Source: JAPLJC01 sp052326585 (lineage in GTDB: Bacteria > Desulfobacterota > Desulfobaccia > Desulfobaccales > 0-14-0-80-60-11). From it: 64,000 nucleotides of DNA. The position numbers were made by a program, and so were the translations under genes. Below, piece by piece: positions 34,091 to 42,403 of the stretch. The first letter of the stretch is position 1, and the number at the start of each line of letters is the position of its first letter. The notes below the pieces were generated by a model, which was given only the letters and a program-made list of their open reading frames with translations, searched no databases and was not told the origin of the DNA. The stretch is from contig JBKQLU010000013.1 of assembly GCA_052326585.1 (NCBI GenBank), positions 1-64,000 on the forward strand. Reading direction: 5' to 3'.

Positions 34091-34164
34091 GCCCCAACGC
34101 CTGGGAAAGACCTGACGGCCAAAGACTCCGGCAAAGCATCCCGGCAAACCAACGAGGAGAAGAT

Positions 34165-34449
34165 ATGGGTACGAGATTATACGTGGGCAATCTATCCCAC
34201 GACACGACCGAAACAGCACTGCAGACCCTTTTTTCCGAGGCTGGTGAAGTGGCCTCGACCAAGATCATCACCGACCGGCAGACAGGCCAGCCCCGGGGCT
34301 TCGGCTTTGTGGAGATGGAAACCAAGCTGGAAGGCGAGAAGGCCATTTCCATGTTCAACGGCCGGGATTTAGACGGACGCCCTCTGACAGTCAACGAAGC
34401 CAAGCCCCAACAAAAAAGCGGATTTGGCGGTGGCGGTTACCGGCATTAA
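34165..34449 (+). CDS. RRM-type RNA-binding protein
   Basis: This is a 94-residue single RNA-recognition motif, with RNP2 TRLYVGNLS at the N-terminus and RNP1 RGFGFVEM near residues 50-57, plus a short glycine-rich tail (GFGGGGYRH). Such small RRM proteins are cold- or stress-related in cyanobacteria and proteobacteria. GAGGAGAAG precedes ATG 34165. It lies just downstream of the cold-shock gene behind a strong terminator, so its own promoter in the 130-base gap or read-through is required. Confidence 0.93.
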   Translation: MGTRLYVGNLSHDTTETALQTLFSEAGEVASTKIITDRQTGQPRGFGFVEMETKLEGEKAISMFNGRDLDGRPLTVNEAKPQQKSGFGGGGYRH

Positions 34450-34512
34450 CCGGGCTCGGGAGGCCGCAGGCGGGCAGCTTAGGTTTCCCGCCCCCTGGTT
34501 TCCCGGTTTTCA

Positions 34513-34536
34513 AAAGGCGGCTCCTGGGCCGCCTTT
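34513..34536 (+). terminator. Probable terminator of the RRM gene
   Basis: AAAGGCGGC at 34513-34521 pairs perfectly with GCCGCCTTT at 34528-34536, with a six-base loop. The T tract is short (three), so efficiency may be modest. Confidence 0.6.
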
Positions 34537-34714
34537 CCTATTGAGGGACCAAACTTAACACCATTTTCCTGTTTCTGCCGGATACCACAGGCTGTCCTGA
34601 GCAGCCCCAAGCGGGGCTCTCTCAGAACCAATAGAGAGAAGAGCGAGGGTAATCCGACTGATTGAGTCTAGCGCGATCGGTTGGGTGAGAGGCGCTCGAG
34701 GAGCGATCATTAAG

Positions 34715-35368
34715 ATGGAGAAAATTGTTCTGAAAGCTACCAAGCGTGACGTAGTCGGCAGACAGGTGGGCGCCTTGCGCCGCCAGGGGAAACTTCCCGC
34801 CGTGCTGTATGGACACCGCTTCGAGACGACGCCGATCCTGCTGGATGCCTATGAGGGGTCGCAGACGTTGTCCCGCCTGACCTCGTCCAGCCTGCTGACG
34901 ATCGACCTGGATGGGAAGGAGTACCTGGCGCAGGTGCGGGAGAAACAGCGCGATATTATCAAGAATTGCCTGCTGCATGTAGACTTCCAGGTCGTATTGC
35001 TCACTGAGAAGATGCACGCCAAGGTCGGCATCGAGCTGACGGGCGCGGCCCCGGCAGTCAAGAACTTCAACGCCATGATCCACACCGGCCTGACCGCCAT
35101 TGAGGTCGAGTGCATGCCACAGGACCTGCCGGAGCGGGTCGTGGTCGACATCTCCGTCCTGGCCAAGATCGGCGACAGCATCCGCGTGCACGATGTCGTC
35201 CTTTCAGATAAGGTGAAAATCCTGGCCGACCGGGAAGAGGTCATCGCCATTGCCACCGCCCCCAAGAAAGAGGAGGTCGCCGTCGAGGCCCCGGTTGTAG
35301 AGGAAGTCGTCCCCGAGGAGATCGAACGCGGCAAGAAGGAAAAAGCCCCCAAAGAAGGCAAGGAATAA
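34715..35368 (+). CDS. rplY: 50S ribosomal protein L25/CTC
   Basis: This is a 217-residue L25 of the long CTC type, binding 5S rRNA through the N-terminal domain (KIVLKATKRDVVGRQVGALR, LPAVLYGH) and with the C-terminal TL5 domain (IELTGAAPAVKNF, IEVECMPQDLPERVVVDIS). It ends in an acidic and lysine-rich tail. ATG 34715 has GAGGAG ten bases upstream. It stands alone, without the pth or prs genes that often flank it, and has its own leader and terminator. From memory the wording of the sequence is closest to Chloroflexi L25 proteins, which would imply transfer; this needs a search. Confidence 0.92.
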   Translation: MEKIVLKATKRDVVGRQVGALRRQGKLPAVLYGHRFETTPILLDAYEGSQTLSRLTSSSLLTIDLDGKEYLAQVREKQRDIIKNCLLHVDFQVVLLTEKMHAKVGIELTGAAPAVKNFNAMIHTGLTAIEVECMPQDLPERVVVDISVLAKIGDSIRVHDVVLSDKVKILADREEVIAIATAPKKEEVAVEAPVVEEVVPEEIERGKKEKAPKEGKE

Positions 35369-35389
35369 TAATCCCTCTGCTGCATAAAG

Positions 35390-35423
35390 AACGGCGGTGC
35401 GTTAAACACCGCCGTTTTTTTTT
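35390..35423 (+). terminator. Intrinsic terminator of rplY
   Basis: AACGGCGGTG at 35390-35399 pairs perfectly with CACCGCCGTT at 35407-35416, with a seven-base loop, ending in a run of nine T. It is 22 bases after the stop. Confidence 0.92.
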
Positions 35424-35798
35424 AGTTAAAAATTTTCATAATCCTCCCGGGAGGATTATTGTTATGACCGGAAACTGTCAAGACGCTGAAGACTTTCGCC
35501 CTGAGATATCCAGGGTTTGAGGGCCAGGAAAGCCCGGCTTATGGAAAAATTACCAGGCGCAGCCGGCGGGTTGCCTAATTCATGGCAATTTATGCTATCA
35601 TGACAGCGGCGAAAGGAATCGGCTTCAAGAACGGAAACTTTCGGAGTTTTCCCCCATCCCGGAGGTCCCAAAAACCATTTTTGCAGCGGTGGCCAGGGCT
35701 GCCGCACAATCCCGGTTTACGGTTGCTTTTTACGGGGAAGGGCGATATTTTTTGGAGTCGCGGGCGGGGACCAGGGCAGGATCAGGAGGCAGAGAATT
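35424..35798. other. Intergenic region with a perfect palindrome
   Basis: This 375-base gap between rplY and an AT-rich lipoprotein gene has a 22-base palindrome at 35438-35459. No reading frame with a ribosome site is visible. A TATGCT/TATCAT AT-rich stretch near 35591-35600 might include a promoter, without a clear -35. Confidence 0.45.
35438..35459. repeat. Perfect 22-base palindrome
   Basis: ATAATCCTCCC is followed at once by its exact complement GGGAGGATTAT with no spacer. It lies 15 bases after the rplY terminator and 339 bases before the next gene. Perfect two-fold symmetry of this size suits a dimeric DNA-binding protein better than a hairpin, which would have no loop. Confidence 0.7.
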
Positions 35799-36341
35799 AT
35801 GAAGATGAAAGGGCTTATATTGATATTGTTAAGTCTCCTTTTGCTGTCCTGTAGCAGCACCCCGGTTTTTGAAGAGCAAGCAAAGACTTTTTTCACATTA
35901 TTACAAAATCACCAATTTGACAAATGTGTTGATATGGACTACGCCTACCAAGTCAAGATGGCCAAAATTAATGAGGAGCCCCAGTTTAAACAATTGGACC
36001 TGGCTTTAAAACTCCGTAGCGATATTAAAGCTGACTACTTCGATATGAATAAAGAGAGCAGCATAGCATACCTATTTATGTACCCTTGCACCTGGCAGCT
36101 ATTGGAGTCTAAGAATACCACCAGCGAAATCGGCGACATAACCTTCCCGGTTTATCGGATATATGCAGTGGTGAAATATCAATCTATGGATCAGTCGCCT
36201 GATGCAGTTCCGCTGTTGCTTAAAGCCGAGGCAATTCACAATAATAATTATAAAGTGAAGGAAATAACCTTCCATATTGATTTGGACCCGGATAACGCCT
36301 GGTATATCGGCTGGGGCACCGACCAACATGTGCCATGGTAG
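35799..36341 (+). CDS. Putative lipoprotein, function unknown
   Basis: This is a 180-residue protein with signal peptide GLILILLSLLLLSC and lipidated Cys18. The rest is a mixed alpha/beta region rich in Asp, Lys and Tyr with two further Cys; I do not recognise a family, though the size and shape (a helical N-terminal part, then strands such as YRIYAVVKYQS and KVKEITFHIDLD) resemble small periplasmic NTF2/DUF-like domains. Codon choice is visibly AT-richer (AAA, AAT, TTA, ATA) than its neighbours, suggesting acquisition. AGGAGG lies 13 bases before the ATG. Confidence 0.8.
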   Translation: MKMKGLILILLSLLLLSCSSTPVFEEQAKTFFTLLQNHQFDKCVDMDYAYQVKMAKINEEPQFKQLDLALKLRSDIKADYFDMNKESSIAYLFMYPCTWQLLESKNTTSEIGDITFPVYRIYAVVKYQSMDQSPDAVPLLLKAEAIHNNNYKVKEITFHIDLDPDNAWYIGWGTDQHVPW

Positions 36342-36398
36342 CCCTCGGTCTGGGCGCGGGCTCTCCCTGACCACCATCGCTTGATCTCTTCCGGAAAA

Positions 36399-38576
36399 TC
36401 ACTTCTTGTCACTGACCAGCACCCGGCAGTCCACGCACCAGCACCCTTCCGCGTCCGCCACCACGGGGTTGAGGTCCATCTCCTTAATTTCCGGGTAGTC
36501 CTGGGAAAGCCTGGACAGGGAGAGGATGATGTCCTCGAGGCAGGGGAGCGCGACGCCAGACTGGCCCCGCACCCCGCGGAGGATGGGATAAATCCTTAGG
36601 GACTGCAACAGGGCGGCGGCCTCTTCCCGGTTGACCGGGACAAAGGCTCGGGCCACGTCCTGGAAAATTTCCGTGTAAATTCCGCCCATGCCAGCCACCA
36701 ACACCGGCCCGAATTGGGGGTCCTGCTTGATCCCGAAAAGGAGTTCGGTGCCCTGTACCTGCCTTTGCACCAGCAGACCCTGCAATTCCCCTTTGGGCGT
36801 CTGCCGGGCAAAGAGAGCCGCCATTTCCTGAAACGCCAAACTCACTTGGGCCTCACTGCCAAGGTTGAGGCGCACTCCTCCCAGGTCGGATTTGTGCAGC
36901 CACTGGGGCGAGATAATTTTTAGAACCACCGGGTAACCGAACTCCCGGGCCGCGGCCAGGGCCTCTTCCACTTTTTGCACCAGGCGCCCGGGGACCAGGG
37001 GGATGCCATAGCGCCCCAACAGCAGCAAAGGCTCCTCCCCCACCAGGATTGGCGAGGAAGATGTGGAGAGGGGGGGGCGGAGGCCAGGGGCCCGCTTGCG
37101 GTCCGCTTCCCCGCCGCCAGCCCCAACCTGGGGCGGCTTGTCTGAGGGGAGGGCCGGAAACCCAAGTTGCCCCACCTGAGCCACTGCTGCCCCCGGCAAG
37201 GCGCCAACCAGCCGCCGCCACCGCCAGGTGGCAGCAAGGCCCAGGATAGCTTCGTCCGGGGTAGCAAAGCACGCGACCCCGGGTTCCTGGTCCAGGACCT
37301 GGCTCTGGCGCCAGGTATCGTCACCGTAAGGGCATAGGGCCAGGGGTTTTTGGCAGGGGTTGGCAGCCTGGATTTCCCGGACCGCGGCCACCAGGTCGAT
37401 ATCGGCATGCAGCGGCGAACCCCAGGACGGGGTGACGCCCAGCACGGCATCCACCTGTTCATCCCGGAGCAAGCCTTGGGCGGCCTTGGCGAACACCTGG
37501 CTAAAGGAGCCGCCGCCAACCATGCCCAGGGGCCAGATATCTACCGGGTTATGGAGGCGGAACCAGGGGATGCGGGGGTCTTCCAGTTCCGTCCGGATCT
37601 CTTCCGGGAAGGGCGCTAATTCCAGGCCATAGTCTGCACAGGCGTCCGCGACCACGATGCCGAAGGCGCCGGAGGCGGTCACCATGCCCAGGCGGGGCCC
37701 CGGCATGGGCCGAAAATGGAGAAAGGCCTTAGCCGCGGCCCGCAGTTCCACCAGGTTCCGGACCCGGATCAGGCCGGCCTGGGCGCAGGCCAGGTCAAAG
37801 ATGGCGTCTTCCCCCACCAGTGAGCCGGTATGGGATAGCGCGGCCTTGGCCCCCGCGGCGCTGCGCCCGGTTTTCAACACCAGGATGGGTTTTTGAGAGG
37901 CAATGCGGGCCGCCACCTTAAGAAACTCCCGGCCCCGTTTCATGCCTTCCAGATGAAGCATAATAATCTGAGTCTGGGGGTCGTTTGCCAAGAATTCCAG
38001 CACATCGACAAAGTCCACGTCGCAGCCGTTGCCGATATCGATCGATTTTCCCAGGCGCCAGGTGAAGTTAGAGTAGCCCGCCTGGAAGACCCCGGACTGC
38101 ACCACCAGGGTCAAGGGCGGCGGCGCCTTCTCCCGGGGGATATCGACAAAGGCGGAGCTGAAGCCGGCAAAGGCATTGACCACGCCCATGGTATTAGGGC
38201 CCAGGACCCGCGCCCCGTGTTTATGAGCCAGCCGCACCAACTCCTCTTGCAATTCGCCGCCCCGGGCATCGGCGTCGGCAAAACCCTGGCTGATGATCAC
38301 CAGTCGGCTAATACCCCGCTGCAGGCAATCCCGGAAAACCGGCAGGACGCGATCCCGGCCCAGGGAAATGACGGCCAACTCGGGGGCCTCAGGCAGGTCG
38401 GCCACCCTGGGAAAGGTTTTTTGTCCCAGGATTTCCGGGACCTGGGGATGGACCAGGTAGATTTTCCCCGCATAGCCATAACGCTGCAGCATTTCTAAAT
38501 TGTTCAAGGCGCCCGGACCGGTCTGCCGGGTCACGCCGATCAGAACCAGCGAACGCGGCGCGAAGAAAACTTTCAT
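36399..38576 (-). CDS. ADP-forming acyl/acetyl-CoA synthetase (NDP-forming)
   Basis: This is a 725-residue cytoplasmic enzyme that interconverts acyl-CoA plus ADP and phosphate with acid, CoA and ATP. Domains in order: CoA-binding (residues 5-130, RSLVLIGVTRQTGPGALNNL), succinyl-CoA ligase-like with the phosphohistidine in LSHTGSLVGED, a third ligase domain, a low-complexity Gly/Pro/Ser linker near residues 470-500, and an ATP-grasp domain (YGIPLVPGRLVQKVEEALAA, KIISPQWLHKSDLGGVRL). No acetyltransferase domain follows, unlike PatZ. AGGAG precedes the ATG. It is 35 bases after the broken enoyl-CoA hydratase gene and presumably shares its promoter. Confidence 0.92.
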   Translation of the reverse strand: MKVFFAPRSLVLIGVTRQTGPGALNNLEMLQRYGYAGKIYLVHPQVPEILGQKTFPRVADLPEAPELAVISLGRDRVLPVFRDCLQRGISRLVIISQGFADADARGGELQEELVRLAHKHGARVLGPNTMGVVNAFAGFSSAFVDIPREKAPPPLTLVVQSGVFQAGYSNFTWRLGKSIDIGNGCDVDFVDVLEFLANDPQTQIIMLHLEGMKRGREFLKVAARIASQKPILVLKTGRSAAGAKAALSHTGSLVGEDAIFDLACAQAGLIRVRNLVELRAAAKAFLHFRPMPGPRLGMVTASGAFGIVVADACADYGLELAPFPEEIRTELEDPRIPWFRLHNPVDIWPLGMVGGGSFSQVFAKAAQGLLRDEQVDAVLGVTPSWGSPLHADIDLVAAVREIQAANPCQKPLALCPYGDDTWRQSQVLDQEPGVACFATPDEAILGLAATWRWRRLVGALPGAAVAQVGQLGFPALPSDKPPQVGAGGGEADRKRAPGLRPPLSTSSSPILVGEEPLLLLGRYGIPLVPGRLVQKVEEALAAAREFGYPVVLKIISPQWLHKSDLGGVRLNLGSEAQVSLAFQEMAALFARQTPKGELQGLLVQRQVQGTELLFGIKQDPQFGPVLVAGMGGIYTEIFQDVARAFVPVNREEAAALLQSLRIYPILRGVRGQSGVALPCLEDIILSLSRLSQDYPEIKEMDLNPVVADAEGCWCVDCRVLVSDKK

Positions 38577-38611
38577 GGGGGAACTCCTGTTGGGAGAAGC
38601 AGGGAAACCCT

Positions 38612-39526
38612 CTATTGGGCCCAGAAGTTGAGGGCCAACTGCCGGCGGCGATTCCAGACTGCGCTCTTCTCGGCAAAGGCCTTGAGCCCCACTCCCGGTT
38701 CCGCATCAGGAATTTTCGGGGTGTCCGGGTGCCAGTTGTGGGACGCGGTGATCACCTCATTCAGGGACTCGAAGGCCAGGGCCGTCGCCATGTCGGCATC
38801 GGCGTTCTTATTCAGGACGAACTTGATCTGCCGCAGTGTCTGCTGGTTCTTGAGGAGCATCATCTGCAGAAACTTTTCGACTTCCTGGTCCATCTGATCA
38901 TCCGGCGCCGTCTGGTTAAAGAGGCCCCACTCGACGCCATGCGCCGCAGAATGCAAGGCCCCGATCATGGTGATTTCCTTGGTGCGCCGGCGCCCGATGA
39001 ACCGAATCATGCGGGTCGTGCCGCCCCAGCCTGGCGTCATGGCGTTATCGACCTCGGGGAAGCCCCAGCGGGAGCTGGCCGCCGCCAAGATAAAGTCGCA
39101 GACCATGGCCATTTCCAGCCCACCCCCCAGGGCGTAGCCCTCCACCACCGCCAGGGTCACTTTGTCCATCTCTTCGATACTTTAGGCAAATTCCTGATAG
39201 TAGCGAATCCGCTTCATCACCTGGTTGGCATTGCCCCAGCGGCCCTCAAGCATCTCGACCAGGTCATCGCCAACGAAGAAGTTGCCGCCCTCGCCCCGGA
39301 ACACGACGATATGCACCGACTCGTCGGCGCCCACCTCGGACACGGCGGTGCGCAGTTCATCGGTCATGGCCATGGTCAGGGTATTGAGCTTCTTGCCCTT
39401 GGTCTTCCAAGAGATGGTGGCAACCCGGCCGCCGTGGCTCTTGGTAATCTTTACCTGTTCGTACTGCTTGACGGTGACCGCTCTATAAGCGGGGACTAAA
39501 ACTGCGGGGTGGCGTTTCTCGCTCAT
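38612..39526 (-). pseudogene. Enoyl-CoA hydratase/isomerase interrupted by an in-frame TAA
   Basis: Reading from ATG 39526 (preceded by AAGGAG) gives 114 codons of a crotonase, ending RIRYYQEFA, then TAA at 39184-39182. The same frame continues without shift as SIEEMDKVTLAVVEGYALGGG, which holds the oxyanion-hole motif ALGGG, to the end at 38612. The second part could restart at ATG 39169, but it lacks the first oxyanion-hole segment, so two separate proteins would not work. Both halves are otherwise intact and family-like, and the total is normal length (about 304). One base change (to CAA, GAA or AAA) would restore it. It is a recent nonsense mutation or a sequencing error. Confidence 0.88.
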
Positions 39527-39597
39527 TGGCCTATCTCCTTGACTGTTCGGTATCCCGGTGCCCCAAGGCGCGCCAAAACGCGCCGGATAATTAGCCA

Positions 39598-39626
39598 AAT
39601 TTACTTAGTCCAGTTATACAAGTCAA
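39598..39626 (-). promoter_or_regulatory. Sigma-70 type promoter for the enoyl-CoA hydratase/acyl-CoA synthetase genes
   Basis: On the minus strand TTGACT (39626-39621) is followed after 17 bases by TAAATT (39603-39598). The start codon is about 70 bases further on. Between them a hairpin GGCGCG/CGCGCC (39567-39572 and 39579-39584) could be an operator. The divergent HxlR gene begins at 39776. Confidence 0.6.
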
Positions 39627-39775
39627 TATATTTTTTATCTTCCGGGCCATAAGAAATTCATCAATGCTGGCCTGGGCCAACTTGCGGGCCATGCGGCGAT
39701 CTGGGGTTAACCCGGCAGTGCCGGGGGGGGCCGGGAACTTATCGATCCGGGTGGCAGCAGTCTGCTAATAATGGT

Positions 39776-40909
39776 ATGGCTGATACCAGCTTAACTATTG
39801 ACTTGCATAAATGGATTTTCTATAATCTTGCCAAAAATCTCTTCCCCGCAGGCCATGCGATGACTTCGCCGGCTAATCAGCTTAAAAATAAGCCGCTCCT
39901 GTCTGATAGGCAAGTAGCGGCTGGACCCCGGCCCTTGAAAAAGGCCAAAATGAGGCTGCCCCCGGGGGGCACGGGGCTGGGGGCCCGGGAGCGCTTCTGT
40001 TCGGTGGCCCGCACCGTTGAGATATTGTCTGACGCCTGGAGCTTTCTGGTTCTGCGGGAGTGCTTCTTCGGCACCAGGCGTTTTGAGAAATTTCAGAGTG
40101 TGCTGGGGGTTTCCCGGACCACCCTGGCCAAGCTCTTACAGAAGCTCACGGCCCTGGGATTGCTCCGCAAGGAATGCTATTCCTCCCGGCCCCCACGTTT
40201 CGAATATCGCTTTACGGACCGGGGCCGGGAACTCTACCCGGTCATGCTGGCTCTCTTGCAATTCGGGGACAAGTGGCTCCGGGGCGAGTCGCCGCCGCCG
40301 CTGCAGCTCTACCACAAAGAATGCGGCCATACTTGCTCCCCCCTGGTGGTCTGTTCCCATTGCGGCGCCGAGATTCTGCCGCGCCGCGTGCACTTCCGGG
40401 ACGGTCCCGGCGCCGGCAGCAGCCCCAGGGAGGCAGACCGGATACGTTCCCGCCGGGTCTCTGATCCGGATAGGCTGGCACGCGGCCGCCCCTGCTCGGT
40501 GGCCCGGACGCTGCTCATCCTTGGGGATAAATGGACTTTCCTGATCCTGCGGGAAACCTTCTTTGGCATCCGCAGGTATGAGGAATTGCGCACCCGGCTG
40601 GGGATTGCCACCAATATCTTGCGGGATCGCCTCTCACGGCTGACGGAGCAGGGCATACTGGTGAAGAGGCTTTATCAGGAGAGTCCGGAGCGCTTCGAAT
40701 ATCGTCTTACCGAAAAGGGGAAGGACTTTTATGGACCTTTTATCGCCATGATGCGTTGGGGGGACAGGTGGCTTTCCGGCGGCAGGCCGCCGTTGCGACT
40801 GCGCCATCGGGATTGTGACCGCGACTTCTCGGCGCTGCTGGTCTGCGATCACTGCCACCAGGAACTCAATCCCCGGCAAATGGGCTTTACCCTTAACTAT
40901 GCCCTTTAA
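39776..40909 (+). CDS. Tandem-domain HxlR family transcriptional regulator
   Basis: This is a 377-residue protein with two complete HxlR winged-helix domains. Each begins C-SVART (Cys75 and Cys240), continues through helices ending with the recognition helix (VSRTTLAKLLQKLTALGLL; IATNILRDRLSRLTEQGIL), then RFEYR-T-KG-wing and FGDKWL/WGDRWL. Each domain is followed by a Cys pair (Cys193/Cys196 in VCSHCG; Cys357/Cys360 in VCDHCH). Single HxlR proteins are about 110-150 residues and act as dimers, so this one is a covalent dimer. The start is uncertain: ATG 39776 or ATG 39860 region, both with weak ribosome sites. It diverges from the enoyl-CoA hydratase promoter, its likely target. Confidence 0.9.
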   Translation: MADTSLTIDLHKWIFYNLAKNLFPAGHAMTSPANQLKNKPLLSDRQVAAGPRPLKKAKMRLPPGGTGLGARERFCSVARTVEILSDAWSFLVLRECFFGTRRFEKFQSVLGVSRTTLAKLLQKLTALGLLRKECYSSRPPRFEYRFTDRGRELYPVMLALLQFGDKWLRGESPPPLQLYHKECGHTCSPLVVCSHCGAEILPRRVHFRDGPGAGSSPREADRIRSRRVSDPDRLARGRPCSVARTLLILGDKWTFLILRETFFGIRRYEELRTRLGIATNILRDRLSRLTEQGILVKRLYQESPERFEYRLTEKGKDFYGPFIAMMRWGDRWLSGGRPPLRLRHRDCDRDFSALLVCDHCHQELNPRQMGFTLNYAL

Positions 40910-40927
40910 TCCCGTCAGGTAATCGCT

Positions 40928-41734
40928 ATGGTAAAAATCCTACTGATTCAGCCCCTGCCGGCGGCGCGGCTGGAAAGCCGCGAGAACCTGGACCTGGCCC
41001 TTGAGCTTCTCAGGCGCTGCCAGGGACAGAACGCAGATCTCATTTGCTTTCCGGAATACTTCCCTTTCGGGGGCGAGGCGGAATTGGCGCGCGCCGCCCG
41101 TGACCTCGGCGCCTATGTGGTTGCCGGTCTGGTGGCGGAGGCATCCGGGAAGCGGTACAACACTGCCACCCTGTTCGACCGCCAGGGGAATCTGGTGGGC
41201 CGCCAGCCCAAGGTCAATCCCGGCAAACTGGAACGCCGGGCCTTCGGCGTCAGTCCCGGGGAGGGTTGGCGAGCCCTGGACACCGATTTTGGCCGGGTCG
41301 GCCTGCCGGTGTGCGTCGATTTCTGGGGCCGCCCCGAGGCGGCTAGAGAACTCGTCGCCCAAGGGGTGGACCTCATTGTCAACCCCTCCTACTTTCCCGT
41401 ATTGCGCCGCCATTGGGTCATGGCCTCTTTGGCCCGGGCCTTCGACTATTATCTGCCGGTGGTTGGCGTAAATACCGCAACTTACCGGGGAGAGATCGGC
41501 GGACGCCAATATCCCCTCCAGGGCGGCTGGTCTTTCGCCATCCAGCCTCCGGCCCCGGCCAGCAAAAAAGAACTGGCGGACATTGTCAGACCCTGGGACG
41601 ACCTCTGGGATTGGGTGACGCTGCAAAAAAGTGAGCAGGAAGAAATCTTTCCCATCTGTCTCGATCTGGAAGGGGCCCGGAAATGGCGGCCGATAATCCA
41701 GGAGCGCTTTTTCGGGTGGCCCCTCTCCTTCTAA
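40928..41734 (+). CDS. Carbon-nitrogen hydrolase (nitrilase superfamily)
   Basis: This is a 268-residue amidase-type enzyme with the catalytic Glu-Lys-Cys set: Glu in LICFPEYFPFGG, Lys in GRQPKVNPGKL and Cys in GLPVCVDFWGRPE. A substrate cannot be assigned. It begins 18 bases after the HxlR gene and is presumably co-transcribed, so an effector-degrading or nitrogen-recycling role is possible. Its stop overlaps the stop of the convergent gene at 41731. Confidence 0.9.
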   Translation: MVKILLIQPLPAARLESRENLDLALELLRRCQGQNADLICFPEYFPFGGEAELARAARDLGAYVVAGLVAEASGKRYNTATLFDRQGNLVGRQPKVNPGKLERRAFGVSPGEGWRALDTDFGRVGLPVCVDFWGRPEAARELVAQGVDLIVNPSYFPVLRRHWVMASLARAFDYYLPVVGVNTATYRGEIGGRQYPLQGGWSFAIQPPAPASKKELADIVRPWDDLWDWVTLQKSEQEEIFPICLDLEGARKWRPIIQERFFGWPLSF

Positions 41735-42366
41735 AGAGGGAGCCCTCGTTGCAACAGAACCTTACCTAATATTTCATAGGCATTATCAGCTTCTTTCTTG
41801 CCGACTTTGGCTGCGAGCACGGATATCAGGCTCTTCATCTGAGCCTCGGTTAGGCCGGTATTGAACCCGATGTTAAAATGGGCCTGCAACTGGGGGGTGA
41901 CCCCCTCCATACCGGCCAGGGCGGATATGGTCGCGATCTCCCTGCTCTGGAAATCCAGGTTGTCGCGCCCGAATATGTCCCCGAACAGGTGTTCTTTCAA
42001 GAAGGCATCAATTGCGGGAGCGAATCTATAAATCGCCCCGCTGGCCGGTGATCCTATCAGGCTTGTCTGAATTGCCGTTCCAAGTTCGAGGCTGCTTTTG
42101 TTAGCAGGCAAGGGGCTTGGCTCTCTGCCAAGCTCGTCCCTGATGCCTTTCTTCTGCCGTTCCTCCACGACGCTCATAAAGGTGCCGATGCCGTTCAGGT
42201 TGCGCGGAAATCCTGCATAGGCATACATCTGCACGAGGACCTCCTTGGTTTCATTGACAGTCAAACCAGCATCCAGTCCTTCGTTCAGGGCTGCTTTCAG
42301 CTTGTCCAAATCTCCGTTCGCAGTGAAGGCCGCGATGGTGACGATTTTTTCCTGTTTGGCGTTCAA
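41731..42366 (-). CDS. Carboxymuconolactone decarboxylase-like protein, no cysteines
   Basis: This is a 211-residue protein with two AhpD-like helical repeats (VLVQMYAYAGFPRNLNGIG and ISALAGMEGVTPQLQAHFNI). It contains no Cys at all, so it cannot use the CxxC peroxidase chemistry of AhpD. The visible start is TTG 42366 with no ribosome site at proper distance. A well-placed GGAGG (42393-42389) and ATG (42380) precede it, but that frame closes after five codons (MKTKA), one base out of register. The true start may have been lost by a one-base deletion. It is the most downstream gene of the minus-strand redox block. Confidence 0.78.
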   Translation of the reverse strand: MNAKQEKIVTIAAFTANGDLDKLKAALNEGLDAGLTVNETKEVLVQMYAYAGFPRNLNGIGTFMSVVEERQKKGIRDELGREPSPLPANKSSLELGTAIQTSLIGSPASGAIYRFAPAIDAFLKEHLFGDIFGRDNLDFQSREIATISALAGMEGVTPQLQAHFNIGFNTGLTEAQMKSLISVLAAKVGKKEADNAYEILGKVLLQRGLPL

Positions 42367-42403
42367 GCCTTCGTTTTCATGCTCTGCGCCTCCGGAATGG
42401 CTG

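Noticed and set aside
39182..39184. Stop codon recoding as an explanation for the enoyl-CoA hydratase TAA
   Set aside because: TAA is not used for selenocysteine or pyrrolysine, and other genes here end normally with TAA.
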